From Membranipora membranacea (taxonomy: Eukaryota > Bryozoa > Gymnolaemata > Cheilostomatida > Membraniporidae): a stretch of DNA of 64,000 nucleotides. Position numbers and translations under genes: made by a program. Positions 34,313 through 48,032 of the stretch are shown here, one piece after another. Each line of letters opens with the position of its first letter. Position 1 is the stretch's first letter. The notes below the pieces were generated by a model. The model worked only from the letters and a program-made list of their open reading frames with translations. It ran no database searches and was not told where the DNA came from. Where the stretch lies: NCBI GenBank assembly GCA_914767715.1, contig OU612070.1:13347501-13411500 (forward strand), given 5' to 3'.

Positions 34313-37300
34313 ATGCTTTTTTTTCGGCCAGATCAAAAAATAGATTTGCTTCTAACTAACCTCATAAGGAGGACCAACTCCTGCTCATCCCGAATCTGCA
34401 GACCGTTTGGCTCTGCGGCTTTTCGTTCTCCGTCAGCGTCAGTTTTCATTAGGGCCACTTTTGCTATAAAAAAACATGCCAAACGGCAGAATCGAAAAAT
34501 TACATCTCTGTTTGATTCTTATCAAACTCCGACCAGTTCATGCTCTTATTGCCCTCATTCAACACGCCGAATATTGGAACCCTCGGATTAACAGGGGGGT
34601 CACAACGCTGACTTGAAAATCCAAAAATTATACCAAGGGAGGGTATCATGCTTTTTTTTCGGCCAGATCAAAAAATAGATTTGCTTCTAACTAACCTCAT
34701 AAGGAGGAGCAACTCCTGCTCATCTCGAATCTGCAGACCGTTTGGCTCTGCGGCTTTTCGTTCTCCGTCAGCGTCCGTTTTAATTAGGGCCACTTTTGCT
34801 ATAAAAAAACATGCCAAACGGCAGCATCGAAAAATTAAATCTCTGTTGGATTCTTATCAAACTCCGACCAGTTCAAGCTCTTATTGCCCTCATTCAACAC
34901 GCCGAATATTGGAATCCTCAGATTAAAAGGGGGGTCACAACGCTGACTTTAAAATCCAAACATTTTACCAAGGGAGGGTATCATGCTTTTTTTTCGGCCA
35001 GATCAAAAAATAGATTTGCTTCTAACTAACCTCATAAGGAGGAGCAACTCCTGCTCATCCCGAATCTGCAGACCGTTTGGCTCTGCGGCTTTTCGTTCTC
35101 CGTCAGCGTCCGTTTTAATTAGGGCCACTTTTGCTATAAAAAAACATGCCAAACGGCAGCATCGAAAAATTAAATCTCTGTTGGATTCTTATCAAACTCC
35201 GACCAGTTCAAGCTCTTATTGCCATCATTCAACACGCCGAATATTGGAATCCTCGGATTAACAGGGGGGTCACAACGCTGACTTGAAAATCAAAAATAAT
35301 ACCAAGGGAGGGTATCATGCTTTTTTTTCGGCCAGATCAAAAAATAGATTTGCTTCTAACTAACCTCATAAGGAGGAGCAACTCCTGCTCATCTCGAATC
35401 TGCAGACCGTTTGGCTCTACGGCTATTCGTTCTCCGTCAGCGTCCGTTTTAATTAGGGCCACTTTTGCTATAAAAAACATGCCAAACGGCAGCATCGAAA
35501 AATTAAATCTCTGTTGGATTCTTATCAAACTCCGACCAGTTCAAGCTCTTATTGCCCTCATTCAACACGCCGAATATTGGAATCCTCGGATTAACAGGGG
35601 GGTCACAACGCTGACTTGAAAATCCAAAAATTATACCAAGGGAGGGTATCATGCTTTTTTTTCGGCCAGATCAAAAAATAGATTTGCTTCTAACTAACCT
35701 CATAAGGAGGAGCAACTCCTGCTCATCTCGAATCTGCAGACCGTTTGGCTCTGCGGCTTTTCGTTCTCCGTCAGCGGCCGTTTTAATTAGGGCCACTTTT
35801 GCTATAAAAAAACATGCCAAACGGCAGCATCGAAAAATTAAATCTCTGTTGGATTCTTATCAAACTCCGACCAGTTCAAGCTCTTATTGCCCTCATTCAA
35901 CACGCCGAATATTGGAATCCTCGGATTAACAGGGGGGTCACAACGCTGACTTGAAAATCCAAAAATTATACCAAGGGAGGGTATCATGCTTTTTTTTCGG
36001 CCAGATCAAAAAATAGATTTGCTTCTAACTAACCTCATAAGGAGGAGCAACTCCTGCTCATCCCGAATCTGCAGACCGTTTGGCTCTGCGGCTTTTCGTT
36101 CTCCGTCAGCGTCCGTTTTAATTAGGGCCACTATTGCTATAAAAAAACATGCCAAACGGCAGCATCGAAAAATTAAATCTCTGTTGGATTCTTATCAAAC
36201 TCCGACCAGTTCAAGCTCTTATTGCCCTCATTCAACACTCCGAACATTGGAATCCTCGCATTAACAGGGGGGTCACAACGCTGACTTGAAAATCCAAAAA
36301 GTTATACCAAGGGAGGGTATCATGCTTTTTTTTGGCCAGATCAAAAAATAGATTTGCTTCTAACTAACCTCATAAGGAGGAGCCACTCCTGCTCATCTCG
36401 AATCTGCAGACCGTTTGGCTCTGCGGCTTTTCGTTCTCCGTCAGCGTCCGTTTTAATTAGGGCCACTTTTGCTATAAAAAAACATGCCAAAGGCAGCATC
36501 GAAAAATTAAATCTCTGTTGGATTCTTATCAAACTCCGACCAGTTCAAGCTCTTATTGCCCTCATTCAACACGCCGAATATTGGAATCCTCGGATTAACA
36601 GGGAGGTCACAACGCTGACTTGAAAATCCAAAAATTATACCAAGGGAGGGTATCATGCTTTTTTTTCGGCCAGATCAAAAAATAGATTTGCTTCTAACTA
36701 ACCTCATAAGGAGGACCAACTCCTGCTCATCCCGAATCTGCAGACCGTTTGGCTCTGCGGCTTTTCGTTCTCCGTCAGCGTCCGTTTTAATTAGGGCCAC
36801 TTTTGCTATAAAAAAACATGCCAAACGGCAGCATCGTAAAATTAAAACTCTGTTGGATTCTTATCAAACTCCGACCAGTTCAAGCTCTTATTGCCCTCAT
36901 TCAACACGCCGAATATTGGAATCCTCGGATTAACAGGGGGGTCACAACGCTGACTTGAAAATCCAAAAATTATACCAAGGGAGGGTATCATGCTTTTTTT
37001 CGGCCAGATCAAAAAATAGATTTGCTTCTAACTAACCTCATAAGGAGGAGCAACTCCTGCTCATCTCGAATCTGCAGACCGTTTGGCTCTACGGCTTTTC
37101 GTTCTCCGTCAGCGTCCGTTTTAATTAGGGCCACTTTTGCTATAAAAAAACATGCCAAACGGCAGCATCGAAAAATTAAATCTCTGTTGGATTCTTATCA
37201 AACTCCGACCAGTTCAAGCTCTTATTGCCCTCATTCAACACGCCGAATATTGGAATCCTCGGATTAACAGGGGGGTCACGACGCTGACTTGAAAATCCAA

Positions 37301-40300
37301 AAATTATACCAAGGGAGGGTATCATGCTTTTTTTTCGGCCAGATCAAAAAATAGATTTGCTTCTAACTAACCTCATAAGGAGGAGCAACTCCTGCTCATC
37401 TCGAATCTGCAGACGGTTTGGCTCTGCGGCTTTTCGTTCTCCGTCAGCGGCCGTTTTAATTAGGGCCACTTTTGCTATAAAAAAACATGCCAAACGGCAG
37501 CATCGAAAAATTAAATCTCTGTTGGATTCTTATCAAACTCCGACCAGTTCAAGCTCTTATTGCCCTCATTCAACACGCCGAATATTGGAATCCTCGGATT
37601 AACAGGGGGGTCACAACGCTGACTTGAAAATCCAAAAATTATATCAAGGGAGGGTATCATGCTTTTTTTTCGGCCAGATCAAAAAATAGATTTGCTTCTA
37701 ACTAACCTCATAAGGAGGAGCAACTCCTGCTCATCCCGAATTTGCAGACCGTTTGGCTCTGCGGCTTTTCGTTCTCCGTCAGCGTCCGTTTTAATTAGGG
37801 CCACTTTTGCTATAAAAAAACATGCCAAACGGCAGCATCGAAAAATTAAATCTCTGTTGGATTCTTATCAAACTCCGACCAGTTCAAGCTCTTATTGCCC
37901 TCATTCAACACGCCGAATATTGGAATCATCGGATTAACAGGGGGGTCACAACGCTGACTTGAAAATCCAAAAATTATACCAAGGGAGGGTATCATGCTTT
38001 TTTTTCGGCCAGATCAAAAAATAGATTTGCTTCTAACTAACCTCATAAGGAGGAGCAACTCCTGCTCATCCCGAATTTGCAGACCGTTTGGCTCTGCGGC
38101 TTTTCGTTCTCCGTCAGCGTCCGTTTTAATTAGGGCCACTTTTGCTTTAAAAAAACATGCCAAACGGCAGCATCGAAAAATTAAATCTCTGTTGGATTCT
38201 TATCAAACTCCGACCAGTTCAAGCTCTTATTGCCCTCATTCAACACGCCGAATATTGGAATCCTCGGATTAACAGGGGGGTCACAACGCTGACTTGAAAA
38301 TCCAAAAATTATACCAAGGGAGGGTATCATGCTTTTTTTTCGGCCAGATCAAAAAATAGATTTGCTTCTAACTAACCTCATAAGGAGGAGCAACTCCTGC
38401 TCATCCCGAATCTGCAGACCGTTTGGCTCTGCGGCTTTTCGTTCTCCGTCAGCGTCCGTTTTAATCAGGGCCACTTTTGCTATAAAAAAACATGCCAAAC
38501 GGCAGCATCGAAAAATTAAATCTCTGTTGGATTCTTATCAAACTCCGACCAGTTCAAGCTCTTATTGCCCTCATTCAACACGCCGAATATTGGAATCCTC
38601 GGATTAACAGGGGGGTCACAACGCTGACTTGAAAATCCAAAAATTATACCAAGGGAGGGTATCATGCTTTTTTTTCGGCCAGATCAAAAAATAGATTTGC
38701 TTCTAACTAACCTCATAAGGAGGAGCAACTCCTGCTCATCCCGAATCTGCAGACCGTTTGGCTCTGCGGCTTTTCGTTCTCCGTCAGCGTCCGTTTTAAT
38801 TAGGGCCACTTTTGCTATAAAAAAACATGCAAAACGGCAGCATCGAAAAATTAAATCTCTGTTGGATTTTTATCAAACTCCGATCAGTTCAAGCTCTTAT
38901 TGCCCTCATTCAACACTCCGAACATTGGAATCCTCGCATTAACAGGGGGGTCACAACGCTGACTTGAAAATCCAAAAAGTTATACCAAGGGAGGGTATCA
39001 TGCTTTTTTTTGGCCAGATCAAAAAATAGATTTGCTTCTAATTAACCTCATAAGGAGGAGCAACTCCTGCTCATCTCGAATCTGCAGACCGTTTGGCTCT
39101 GCGGCTTTTCGTTCTCCGTCAGCGTCTGTTTTAATTAGGGCCACTTTTGCTATAAAAAAACATGCCAAAGGCAGCATCGAAAAATTAAATCTCTGTTGGA
39201 TTCTTGTCAAACTCCGACCAGTTCAAGCTCTTATTGCCCTCATTTAACACGCCGAATATTGGAATCCTCGGATTAACAGGGAGGTCACAACGCTGACTTG
39301 AAAATCCAAAAATTATACTAAGGGAGGGTATCATGCTTTTTTTTCGGCCAGATCAAAAAATAGATTTGCTTCTAACTAACCTCATAAGGAGGACCAACTC
39401 CTGCTCATCCCGAATCTGCAGACCGTTTGGCTCTGCGGCTTTTCGTTCTCCGTCAGCGTCCGTTTTAATTAGGGCCACTTTTGCTATAAAAAAACATGCC
39501 AAACGGCAGCATCGAAAAATTAAAACTCTGTTGGATTCTTATCAATCTCCGACCAGTTCAAGCTCTTATTGCCCTCATTCAACACGCCGAATATTGGAAT
39601 CCTCGGTTTAACAGGGGGGTCACAACGCTGACTTGAAAATCCAAAAATTATACCAAGGGAGGGTATCATGCTTTTTTTCGGCCAGATCAAAAAATAGATT
39701 TGCTTCTAACTAACCTCATAAGGAGGAGCAACTCCTGCTCATCTCGAATCTGCAGACCGTTTGGCTCTACGGCTTTTCGTTCTCCGTCAGCGTCCGTTTT
39801 AATTAGGGCCACTTTTGCTATAAAAAAACATGCCAAATGGCAGCATCGAAAAATTAAATCTCTGTTGGATTCTTATCAAACTCCGACCAGTTCAAGCTCT
39901 TATTGCCCTCATTCAACACGCCGAATATTGGAATCCTCGGATTAACAGGGGGGTCACAACGCTGACTTGAAAATCCAAAAATTATACCAAGGGAGGGTAT
40001 CATGCATTTTTTTCGGCCAGATCAAAAAATAGATTTGCTTCTAACTAACCTCATAAGGAGGAGCAACTCCTGCTCCTCCCGAATCTGCAGACCGTTTGGC
40101 TCTGTGGCTTTTCGTTCTCCGTCAGCGTCCGTTTTGATTAGGGCCACTTTTGCTATAAAAAAACATGCCAAATGGCAGCATCGAAAAATTAAATCTCTGT
40201 TGGATTCTTATCAAACTCCGACCAGTTCAAGCTCTTATTGCCCTCATTCAACACGCCGAATATTGGAATCCTCGGATTAACAGGGGGGTCACAACGCTGA

Positions 40301-41006
40301 CTTGAAAATCCAAAAATTATACCAAGGGAGGGTATCATGCATTTTTTTCGGCCAGATCAAAAAATAGATTTGCTTCTAACTAACCTCATAAGGAGGAGCA
40401 ACTCCTGCTCCTCCCGAATCTGCAGACCGTTTGGCTCTGTGGCTTTTCGTTCTCCGTCAGCGTCCGTTTTGATTAGGGCCACTTTTGCTATAAAAAAACA
40501 TGCCAAACGCAGCATCGAAAAATTAAATCTCTGTTGGATTCTTATCAAACTCCGACCAGTTCAAGCTCTTTTTGCCCTCATTCAACACGCCGAACATTGG
40601 AATCCTCGGATTAACAGGGGGGTCACAACGCTGACTTGAAAATCCAAAAATTATACCAAGGGAGGGTATCATGCTTTTTTTTCGGCCAGATCAAAAAATA
40701 GATTTGCTTCTAACTAACCTCATAAGGAGGAGCAACTCCTGCTCATCCCGAATCTGCAGACCGTTTGGCTCTGCGGCTTTTCGTTCTCCGTCAGCGTCCG
40801 TTTTAATTAGGGCCACTTTTGCTATAAAAAAACATGCCAAACGGCAGCATCGAAAAATTAAATCTCTGTTGGATTCTTATCAAACTCCGACCAGTTCAAG
40901 CTCTTATTGCCCTCATTCAACACTCCGAACATTGGAATCCTCGCATTAACAGGGGGGTCACAACGCTGACTTGAAAATCCAAAAAGTTATACCAAGGGAG
41001 GGTATC
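34313..41006. repeat. Second subfamily, higher-order copy F (20 units, ~6.7 kb)
   Basis: Unit starts are 34313, 34648, 34983, 35317, 35651, 35986, 36322, 36655, 36990, 37324, 37659, 37994, 38329, 38664, 39000, 39333, 39668, 40002, 40337 and 40671. The opening marker unit has GGACCAACTCC, CAGAATCG, TTACATCTCTG, TTCATGCTC and GGAACCCTCGG. Its followers carry CAGATTAAAAGG with GACTTTAAAATCC (34648), GCCATCATT (34983), GGCTATTCG (35317) and AGCGGCCG (35651). Next is CACTCCGAACATT (35986), then AGCCACTCC with CCAAAGGC (36322), AAAACTCTG (36655) and a T7 instead of T8 tract (36990). Near the end, ATGCATTTTTTT with TGCTCCTCC marks units 40002 and 40337. Confidence 0.85.
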
Positions 41007-44000
41007 ATGCTTTTTTTTGGCCAGATCAAAAAATAGATTTGCTTCTAACTAACCTCATAAGGAGGACCAACTCCTGCTCATCCCGAATCTGCAGACCGTT
41101 TGGCTCTGCGGCTTTTCGTTCTCCGTCAGCGTCAGTTTTAATTAGGGCCACTTTTGCTATAAAAAAACATGCCAAACGGCAGAATCGAAAAATTACATCT
41201 CTGTTTGATTCTTATCAAACTCCGACCAGTTCATGCTCTTATTGCCCTCATTCAACACGCCGAATATTGGAACCCTCGGATTAACAGGGGGGTCACAACG
41301 CTGACTTGAAAATCCAAAAATTATACCAAGGGAGGGTATCATGCTTTTTTTTCGGCGAGATCAAAAAATAGATTTGCTTCTAACTAACCTCATAAGGAGG
41401 AGCAACTCCTGCTCATCTCGAATCTGCAGACCGTTTGGCTCTGCGGCTTTTCGTTCTCCGTCAGCGTCCGTTTTAATTAGGGCCACTTTTGCTATAAAAA
41501 AACATGCCAAACGGCAGCATCGAAAAATTAAATCTCTGTTGGATTCTTATCAAACTCCGACCAGTTCAAGCTCTTATTGCCCTCATTCAACACGCCGAAT
41601 ATTGGAATCCTCAGATTAAAAGGGGGGTCACAACGCTGACTTTAAAATCCAAAAATTTTACCAAGGGAGGGTATCATGCTTTTTTTTCGGCCAGATCAAA
41701 AAATAGATTTGCTTCTAACTAACCTCATAAGGAGGAGCAACTCCTGCTCATCCCGAATCTGCAGACCGTTTGGCTCTGCGGCTTTTCGTTCTCCGTCAGC
41801 GTCCGTTTTAATTAGGGCCACTTTTGCTATAAAAAAACATGCCAAACGGCAGCATCGAAAAATTAAATCTCTGTTGGATTCTTATCAAACTCCGACCAGT
41901 TCAAGCTCTTATTGCCATCATTCAACACGCCGAATATTGGAATCCTCGGATTAACAGGGGGGTCACAACGCTGACTTGAAAATCAAAAATTATACCAAGG
42001 GAGGGTATCATGCTTTTTTTTCGGCCAGATCAAAAAATAGATTTGCTTCTAACTAACCTCATAAGGAGGAGCAACTCCTGCTCATCTCGAATCTGCAGAC
42101 CGTTTGGCTCTACGGCTATTCGTTCTCCGTCAGCGTCCGTTTTAATTAGGGCCACTTTTGCTATAAAAAACATGCCAAACGGCAGCATCGAAAAATTAAA
42201 TCTCTGTTGGATTCTTATCAAACTCCGACCAGTTCAAGCTCTTATTGCCCTCATTCAACACGCCGAATATTGGAATCCTCGGATTAACAGGGGGGTCACA
42301 ACGCTGACTTGAAAATCCAAAAATTATACCAAGGGAGGGTATCATGCTTTTTTTTCGGCCAGATCAAAAAATAGATTTGCTTCTAACTAACCTCATAAGG
42401 AGGAGCAACTCCTGCTCATCTCGAATCTGCAGACCGTTTGGCTCTGCGGCTTTTCGTTCTCCGTCAGCGGCCGTTTTAATTAGGGCCACTTTTGCTATAA
42501 AAAAACATGCCAAACGGCAGCATCGAAAAATTAAATCTCTGTTGGATTCTTATCAAACTCCGACCAGTTCAAGCTCTTATTGCCCTCATTCAACACGCCG
42601 AATATTGGAATCCTCGGATTAACAGGGGGGTCACAACGCTGACTTGAAAATCAAAAAATTATACCAAGGGAGGGTATCATGCTTTTTTTTCGGCCAGATC
42701 AAAAAATAGATTTGCTTCTAACTAACCTCATAAGGAGGAGCAACTCCTGCTCATCCCGAATCTGCAGACCGTTTGGCTCTGCGGCTTTTCGTTCTCCGTC
42801 AGCGTCCGTTTTAATTAGGGCCACTTTTGCTATAAAAAAACATGCCAAACGGCAGCATCGAAAAATTAAATCTCTGTTGGATTCTTATCAAACTCCGACC
42901 AGTTCAAGCTCTTATTGCCCTCATTCAACACTCCGAACATTGGAATCCTCGCATTAACAGGGGGGTCACAACGCTGACTTGAAAATCCAAAAAGTTATAC
43001 CAAGGGAGGGTATCATGCTTTTTTTTGGCCAGATCAAAAAATAGATTTGCTTCTAACTAACCTCATAAGGAGGAGCCACTCCTGCTCATCTCGAATCTGC
43101 AGACCGTTTGGCTCTGCGGCTTTTCGTTCTCCGTCAGCGTCCGTTTTAATTAGGGCCACTTTTGCTATAAAAAAACATGCCAAAGGCAGCATCGAAAAAT
43201 TAAATCTCTGTTGGATTCTTATCAAACTCCGACCAGTTCAAGCTCTTATTGCCCTCATTCAACACGCCGAATATTGGAATCCTCGGATTAACAGGGAGGT
43301 CACAACGCTGACTTGAAAATCCAAAAATTATACCAAGGGAGGGTATCATGCTTTTTTTTCGGCCAGATCAAAAAATAGATTTGCTTCTAACTAACCTCAT
43401 AAGGAGGAGCAACTCCTGCTCATCCCGAATCTGCAGACCGTTTGGCTCTGCGGCTTTTCGTTCTCCGTCAGCGTCCGTTTTAATTAGGGCCACTTTTGCT
43501 ATAAAAAAACATGCCAAACGGCAGCATCGTAAAATTAAAACTCTGTTGGATTCTTATCAAACTCCGACCAGTTCAAGCTCTTATTGCCCTCATTCAACAC
43601 GCCGAATATTGGAATCCTCGGATTAACAGGGGGGTCACAACGCTGACTTGAAAATCCAAAAATTATACCAAGGGAGGGTATCATGCTTTTTTTCGGCCAG
43701 ATCAAAAAATAGATTTGCTTCTAACTAACCTCATAAGGAGGAGCAACTCCTGCTCATCTCGAATCTGCAGACCGTTTGGCTCTACGGCTTTTCGTTCTCC
43801 GTCAGCGTCCGTTTTAATTAGGGCCACTTTTGCTATAAAAAAACATGCCAAACGGCAGCATCGAAAAATTAAATCTCTGTTGGATTCTTATCAAACTCCG
43901 ACCAGTTCAAGCTCTTATTGCCCTCATTCAACACGCCGAATATTGGAATCCTCGGATTAACAGGGGGGTCACAACGCTGACTTGAAAATCCAAAAATTAT

Positions 44001-47000
44001 ACCAAGGGAGGGTATCATGCTTTTTTTTCGGCCAGATCAAAAAATAGATTTGCTTCTAACTAACCTCATAAGGAGGAGCAACTCCTGCTCATCCCGAATC
44101 TGCAGACCGTTTGGCTCTGCGGCTTTTCGTTCTCCGTCAGCGTCCGTTTTAATTAGGGCCACTTTTGCTATAAAAAAACATGCAAAACGGCAGCATCGAA
44201 AAATTAAATCTCTGTTGGATTTTTATCAAACTCCGATCAGTTCAAGCTCTTATTGCCCTCATTCAACACTCCGAACATTGGAATCCTCGCATTAACAGGG
44301 GGGTCACAACGCTGACTTGAAAATCCAAAAAGTTATACCAAGGGAGGGTATCATGCTTTTTTTTGGCCAGATCAAAAAATAGATTTGCTTCTAATTAACC
44401 TCATAAGGAGGAGCAACTCCTGCTCATCTCGAATCTGCAGACCGTTTGGCTCTGCGGCTTTTCGTTCTCCGTCAGCGTCTGTTTTAATTAGGGCCACTTT
44501 TGCTATAAAAAAACATGCCAAAGGCAGCATCGAAAAATTAAATCTCTGTTGGATTCTTATCAAACTCCGACCAGTTCAAGCTCTTATTGCCCTCATTTAA
44601 CACGCCGAATATTGGAATCCTCGGATTAACAGGGAGGTCACAACGCTGACTTGAAAATCCAAAAATTATACTAAGGGAGGGTATCATGCTTTTTTTTCGG
44701 CCAGATCAAAAAATAGATTTGCTTCTAACTAACCTCATAAGGAGGACCAACTCCTGCTCATCCCGAATCTGCAGACCGTTTGGCTCTGCGGCTTTTCGTT
44801 CTCCGTCAGCGTCCGTTTTAATTAGGGCCACTTTTGCTATAAAAAAACATGCCAAACGGCAGCACCGTAAAATTAAAACTCTGTTGGATTCTTATCAATC
44901 TCCGACCAGTTCAAGCTCTTATTGCCCTCATTCAACACGCCGAATATTGGAATCCTCGGTTTAACAGGGGGGTCACAACGCTGACTTGAAAATCCAAAAA
45001 TTATACCAAGGGAGGGTATCATGCTTTTTTTCGGCCAGATCAAAAAATAGATTTGCTTCTAACTAACCTCATAAGGAGGAGCAACTCCTGCTCATCTCGA
45101 ATCTGCAGACCGTTTGGCTCTACGGCTTTTCGTTCTCCGTCAGCGTCCGTTTTAATTAGGGCCACTTTTGCTATAAAAAAACATGCCAAATGGCAGCATC
45201 GAAAAATTAAATCTCTGTTGGATTCTTATCAAACTCCGACCAGTTCAAGCTCTTATTGCCCTCATTCAACACGCCGAATATTGGAATCCTCGGATTAACA
45301 GGGGGGTCACAACGCTGACTTGAAAATCCAAAAATTATACCAAGGGAGGGTATCATGAATTTTTTTCGGCCAGATCAAAAAATAGATTTGCTTCTAACTA
45401 ACCTCATAAGGAGGAGCAACTCCTGCTCCTCCCGAATCTGCAGACCGTTTGGCTCTGTGGCTTTTCGTTCTCCGTCAGCGTCCGTTTTGATTAGGGCCAC
45501 TTTTGCTATAAAAAAACATGCCAAACGCAGCATCGAAAAATTAAATCTCTGTTGGATTCTTATCAAACTCCGACCAGTTCAAGCTCTTTTTGCCCTCATT
45601 CAACACGCCGAACATTGGAATCCTCGGATTAACAGGGGGGTCACAACGCTGACTTGAAAATCCAAAAATTATACCAAGGGAGGGTATCATGCTTTTTTTT
45701 CGGCCAGATCAAAAAATAGATTTGCTTCTAACTAACCTCATAAGGAGGAGCAACTCCTGCTCATCCCGAATCTGCAGACCGTTTGGCTCTGCGGCTTTTC
45801 GTTCTCCGTCTGCGTCCGCTTTAATTAGGGCCACTTTTGCTATAAAAAAACATGCCAAACGGCAGCATCGAAAAATTAAATCTCTGTTGGATTCTTATCA
45901 AACTCCGACCAGTTCAAGCTCTCATTGCCCTCATTCAACACGCCGAATATTGGAATCCTCGGATTAACAGGGGGGTCACAACGCTGACTTGAAAATCCAA
46001 AAATTATAGCAAGGGAGGGTATCATGCATTTCTTTCGGCCAGATCAAAAAATAGATTTGCTTCTAACTAACCTCATAAGGAGGAGCAACTCCTGCTCATC
46101 CCGAATCTGCAGACCGTTTGGCTGTGCGGCTTTTCGTTCTCCGTCAGCGTCCGTTTTAATTAGGGCCACTTTTGCTATAAAAAAACATGCCAAACGGCAG
46201 CATCGAAAAATTAAATCTCTGTTGGATTCTTATCAAACTCCGACCAGTTCAAGCTCTTATTGCCCTCATTCAACACGCCGAATATTGGAATCCTCGGATT
46301 AACAGGGGGGTCACAACGCTGACTTGAAAATCCAAAAATTATACCAAGGGAGGGTATCATGCTTTTTTTTCTGCCAGATCAAAAAATAGATTTGCTTCTA
46401 ACTAACCTCATAAGGAGGAGCAACTCCTGCTCATCCCGAATCTGCAGACCGTTTGGCTCTGCGGCTTTTCGTTCTCCGTCAGCGTCCGTTTTAATTAGGG
46501 CCACTTTTGCTATAAAAAAACATGCCAAACGGCAGCATCGAAAAATTAAATCTCTGTTGGATTCTTATCAAATTCCGATCAGTTCAAGCTCTTATTGCCC
46601 TCATTCAACACTCCGAACATTGGAATCCTCGCATTAACAGGGGGGTCACAACGCTGACTTGAAAATCCAAAAAGTTATACCAAGGGAGGGTATCATGCTT
46701 TTTTTTGGCCAGATCAAAAAATAGATTTGCTTCTAAGTAACCTCATAAGGAGGAGCAACTCCTGCTCATCTCGAATCTGCAGACCGTTTGGCTCTGCGGC
46801 TTTTCGTTCTCCGTCAGCGTCTGTTTTAATTAGGGCCACTTTTGCTATAAAAAAACATGCCAAAGGCAGCATCGAAAAATTAAATCTCTGTTGGATTCTT
46901 ATCAAACTCCGACCAGTTCAAGCTCTTATTGCCCTCATTCAACACGCCGAATATTGGAATCCTCGGATTAACAGGGAGGTCACAACGCTGACTTGAAAAT

Positions 47001-48032
47001 CCAAAAATTATACCAAGGGAGGGTATCATGCTTTTTTTTCGGCCAGATCAAAAAATAGATTTGCTTCTAACTAACCTCATAAGGAGGACCAACTCCTGCT
47101 CATCCCGAATCTGCAGACCGTTTGGCTCTGCGGCTTTTCGTTCTCCGTCAGCGTCCGTTTTAATTAGGGCCACTTTTGCTATAAAAAAACATGCCAAACG
47201 GCAGCATCGTAAAATTAAATCTCTGTTGGATTCTTATCAAACTCCGACCAGTTCAAGCTCTTATTGCCCTCATTCAACACGCCGAATATTGGAATCCTCG
47301 GATTAACAGGGGGGTCACAACGCTGACTTGAAAATCCAAAAATTATACCAAGGGAGGGTATCATGCATTTTTTTCGGCCAGATCAAAAAATAGATTTGCT
47401 TCTAACTAACCTCATAAGGAGGAGCAACTCCTGCTCCTCCCGAATCTGCAGACCGTTTGGCTCTGTGGCTTTTCGTTCTCCGTCAGCGTCCGTTTTGATT
47501 AGGGCCACTTTTGCTATAAAAAAACATGCCAAACGCAGCATCGAAAAATTAAATCTCTGTTGGATTCTTATCAAACTCCGACCAGTTTAAGCTCTTATTG
47601 CCCTCATTCAACACGCCGAACATTGGAATCCTCGGATTAACAGGGGGGTCACAACGCTGACTTGAAAATCCAAAAATTATACCAAGGGAGGGTATCATGC
47701 TTTTTTTTCGGCCAGATCAAAAAATAGATTTGCTTCTAACTAACCTCATAAGGAGGAGCAACTCCTGCTCATCCCGAATCTGCAGACCGTTTGGCTCTGC
47801 GGCTTTTCGTTCTCCGTCTGCGTCCGCTTTAATTAGGGCCACTTTTGCTATAAAAAAACATGCCAAACGGCAGCATCGAAAAATTAAATCTCTGTTGGAT
47901 TCTTATCAAACTCCGACCAGTTCAAGCTCTTATTGCCCTCATTCAACACTCCGAACATTGGAATCCTCGCATTAACAGGGGGGTCACAACGCTGACTTGA
48001 AAATCCAAAAAGTTATACCAAGGGAGGGTATC
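41007..48032. repeat. Second subfamily, higher-order copy G (21 units, ~7.0 kb)
   Basis: Unit starts are 41007, 41341, 41676, 42010, 42344, 42679, 43015, 43348, 43683, 44017, 44353, 44686, 45021, 45355, 45689, 46024, 46359, 46695, 47028, 47363 and 47697. The first nine units follow copy F in register; then the five units equivalent to 37324-38329 are absent. Units 45689 (TCTGCGTCCGC) and 46024 (GCTGTGCGG) are additions shared with copy H. Unit 45355 has the unusual start ATGAATTTTTTT, one base different from the ATGCATTTTTTT class. Confidence 0.84.
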
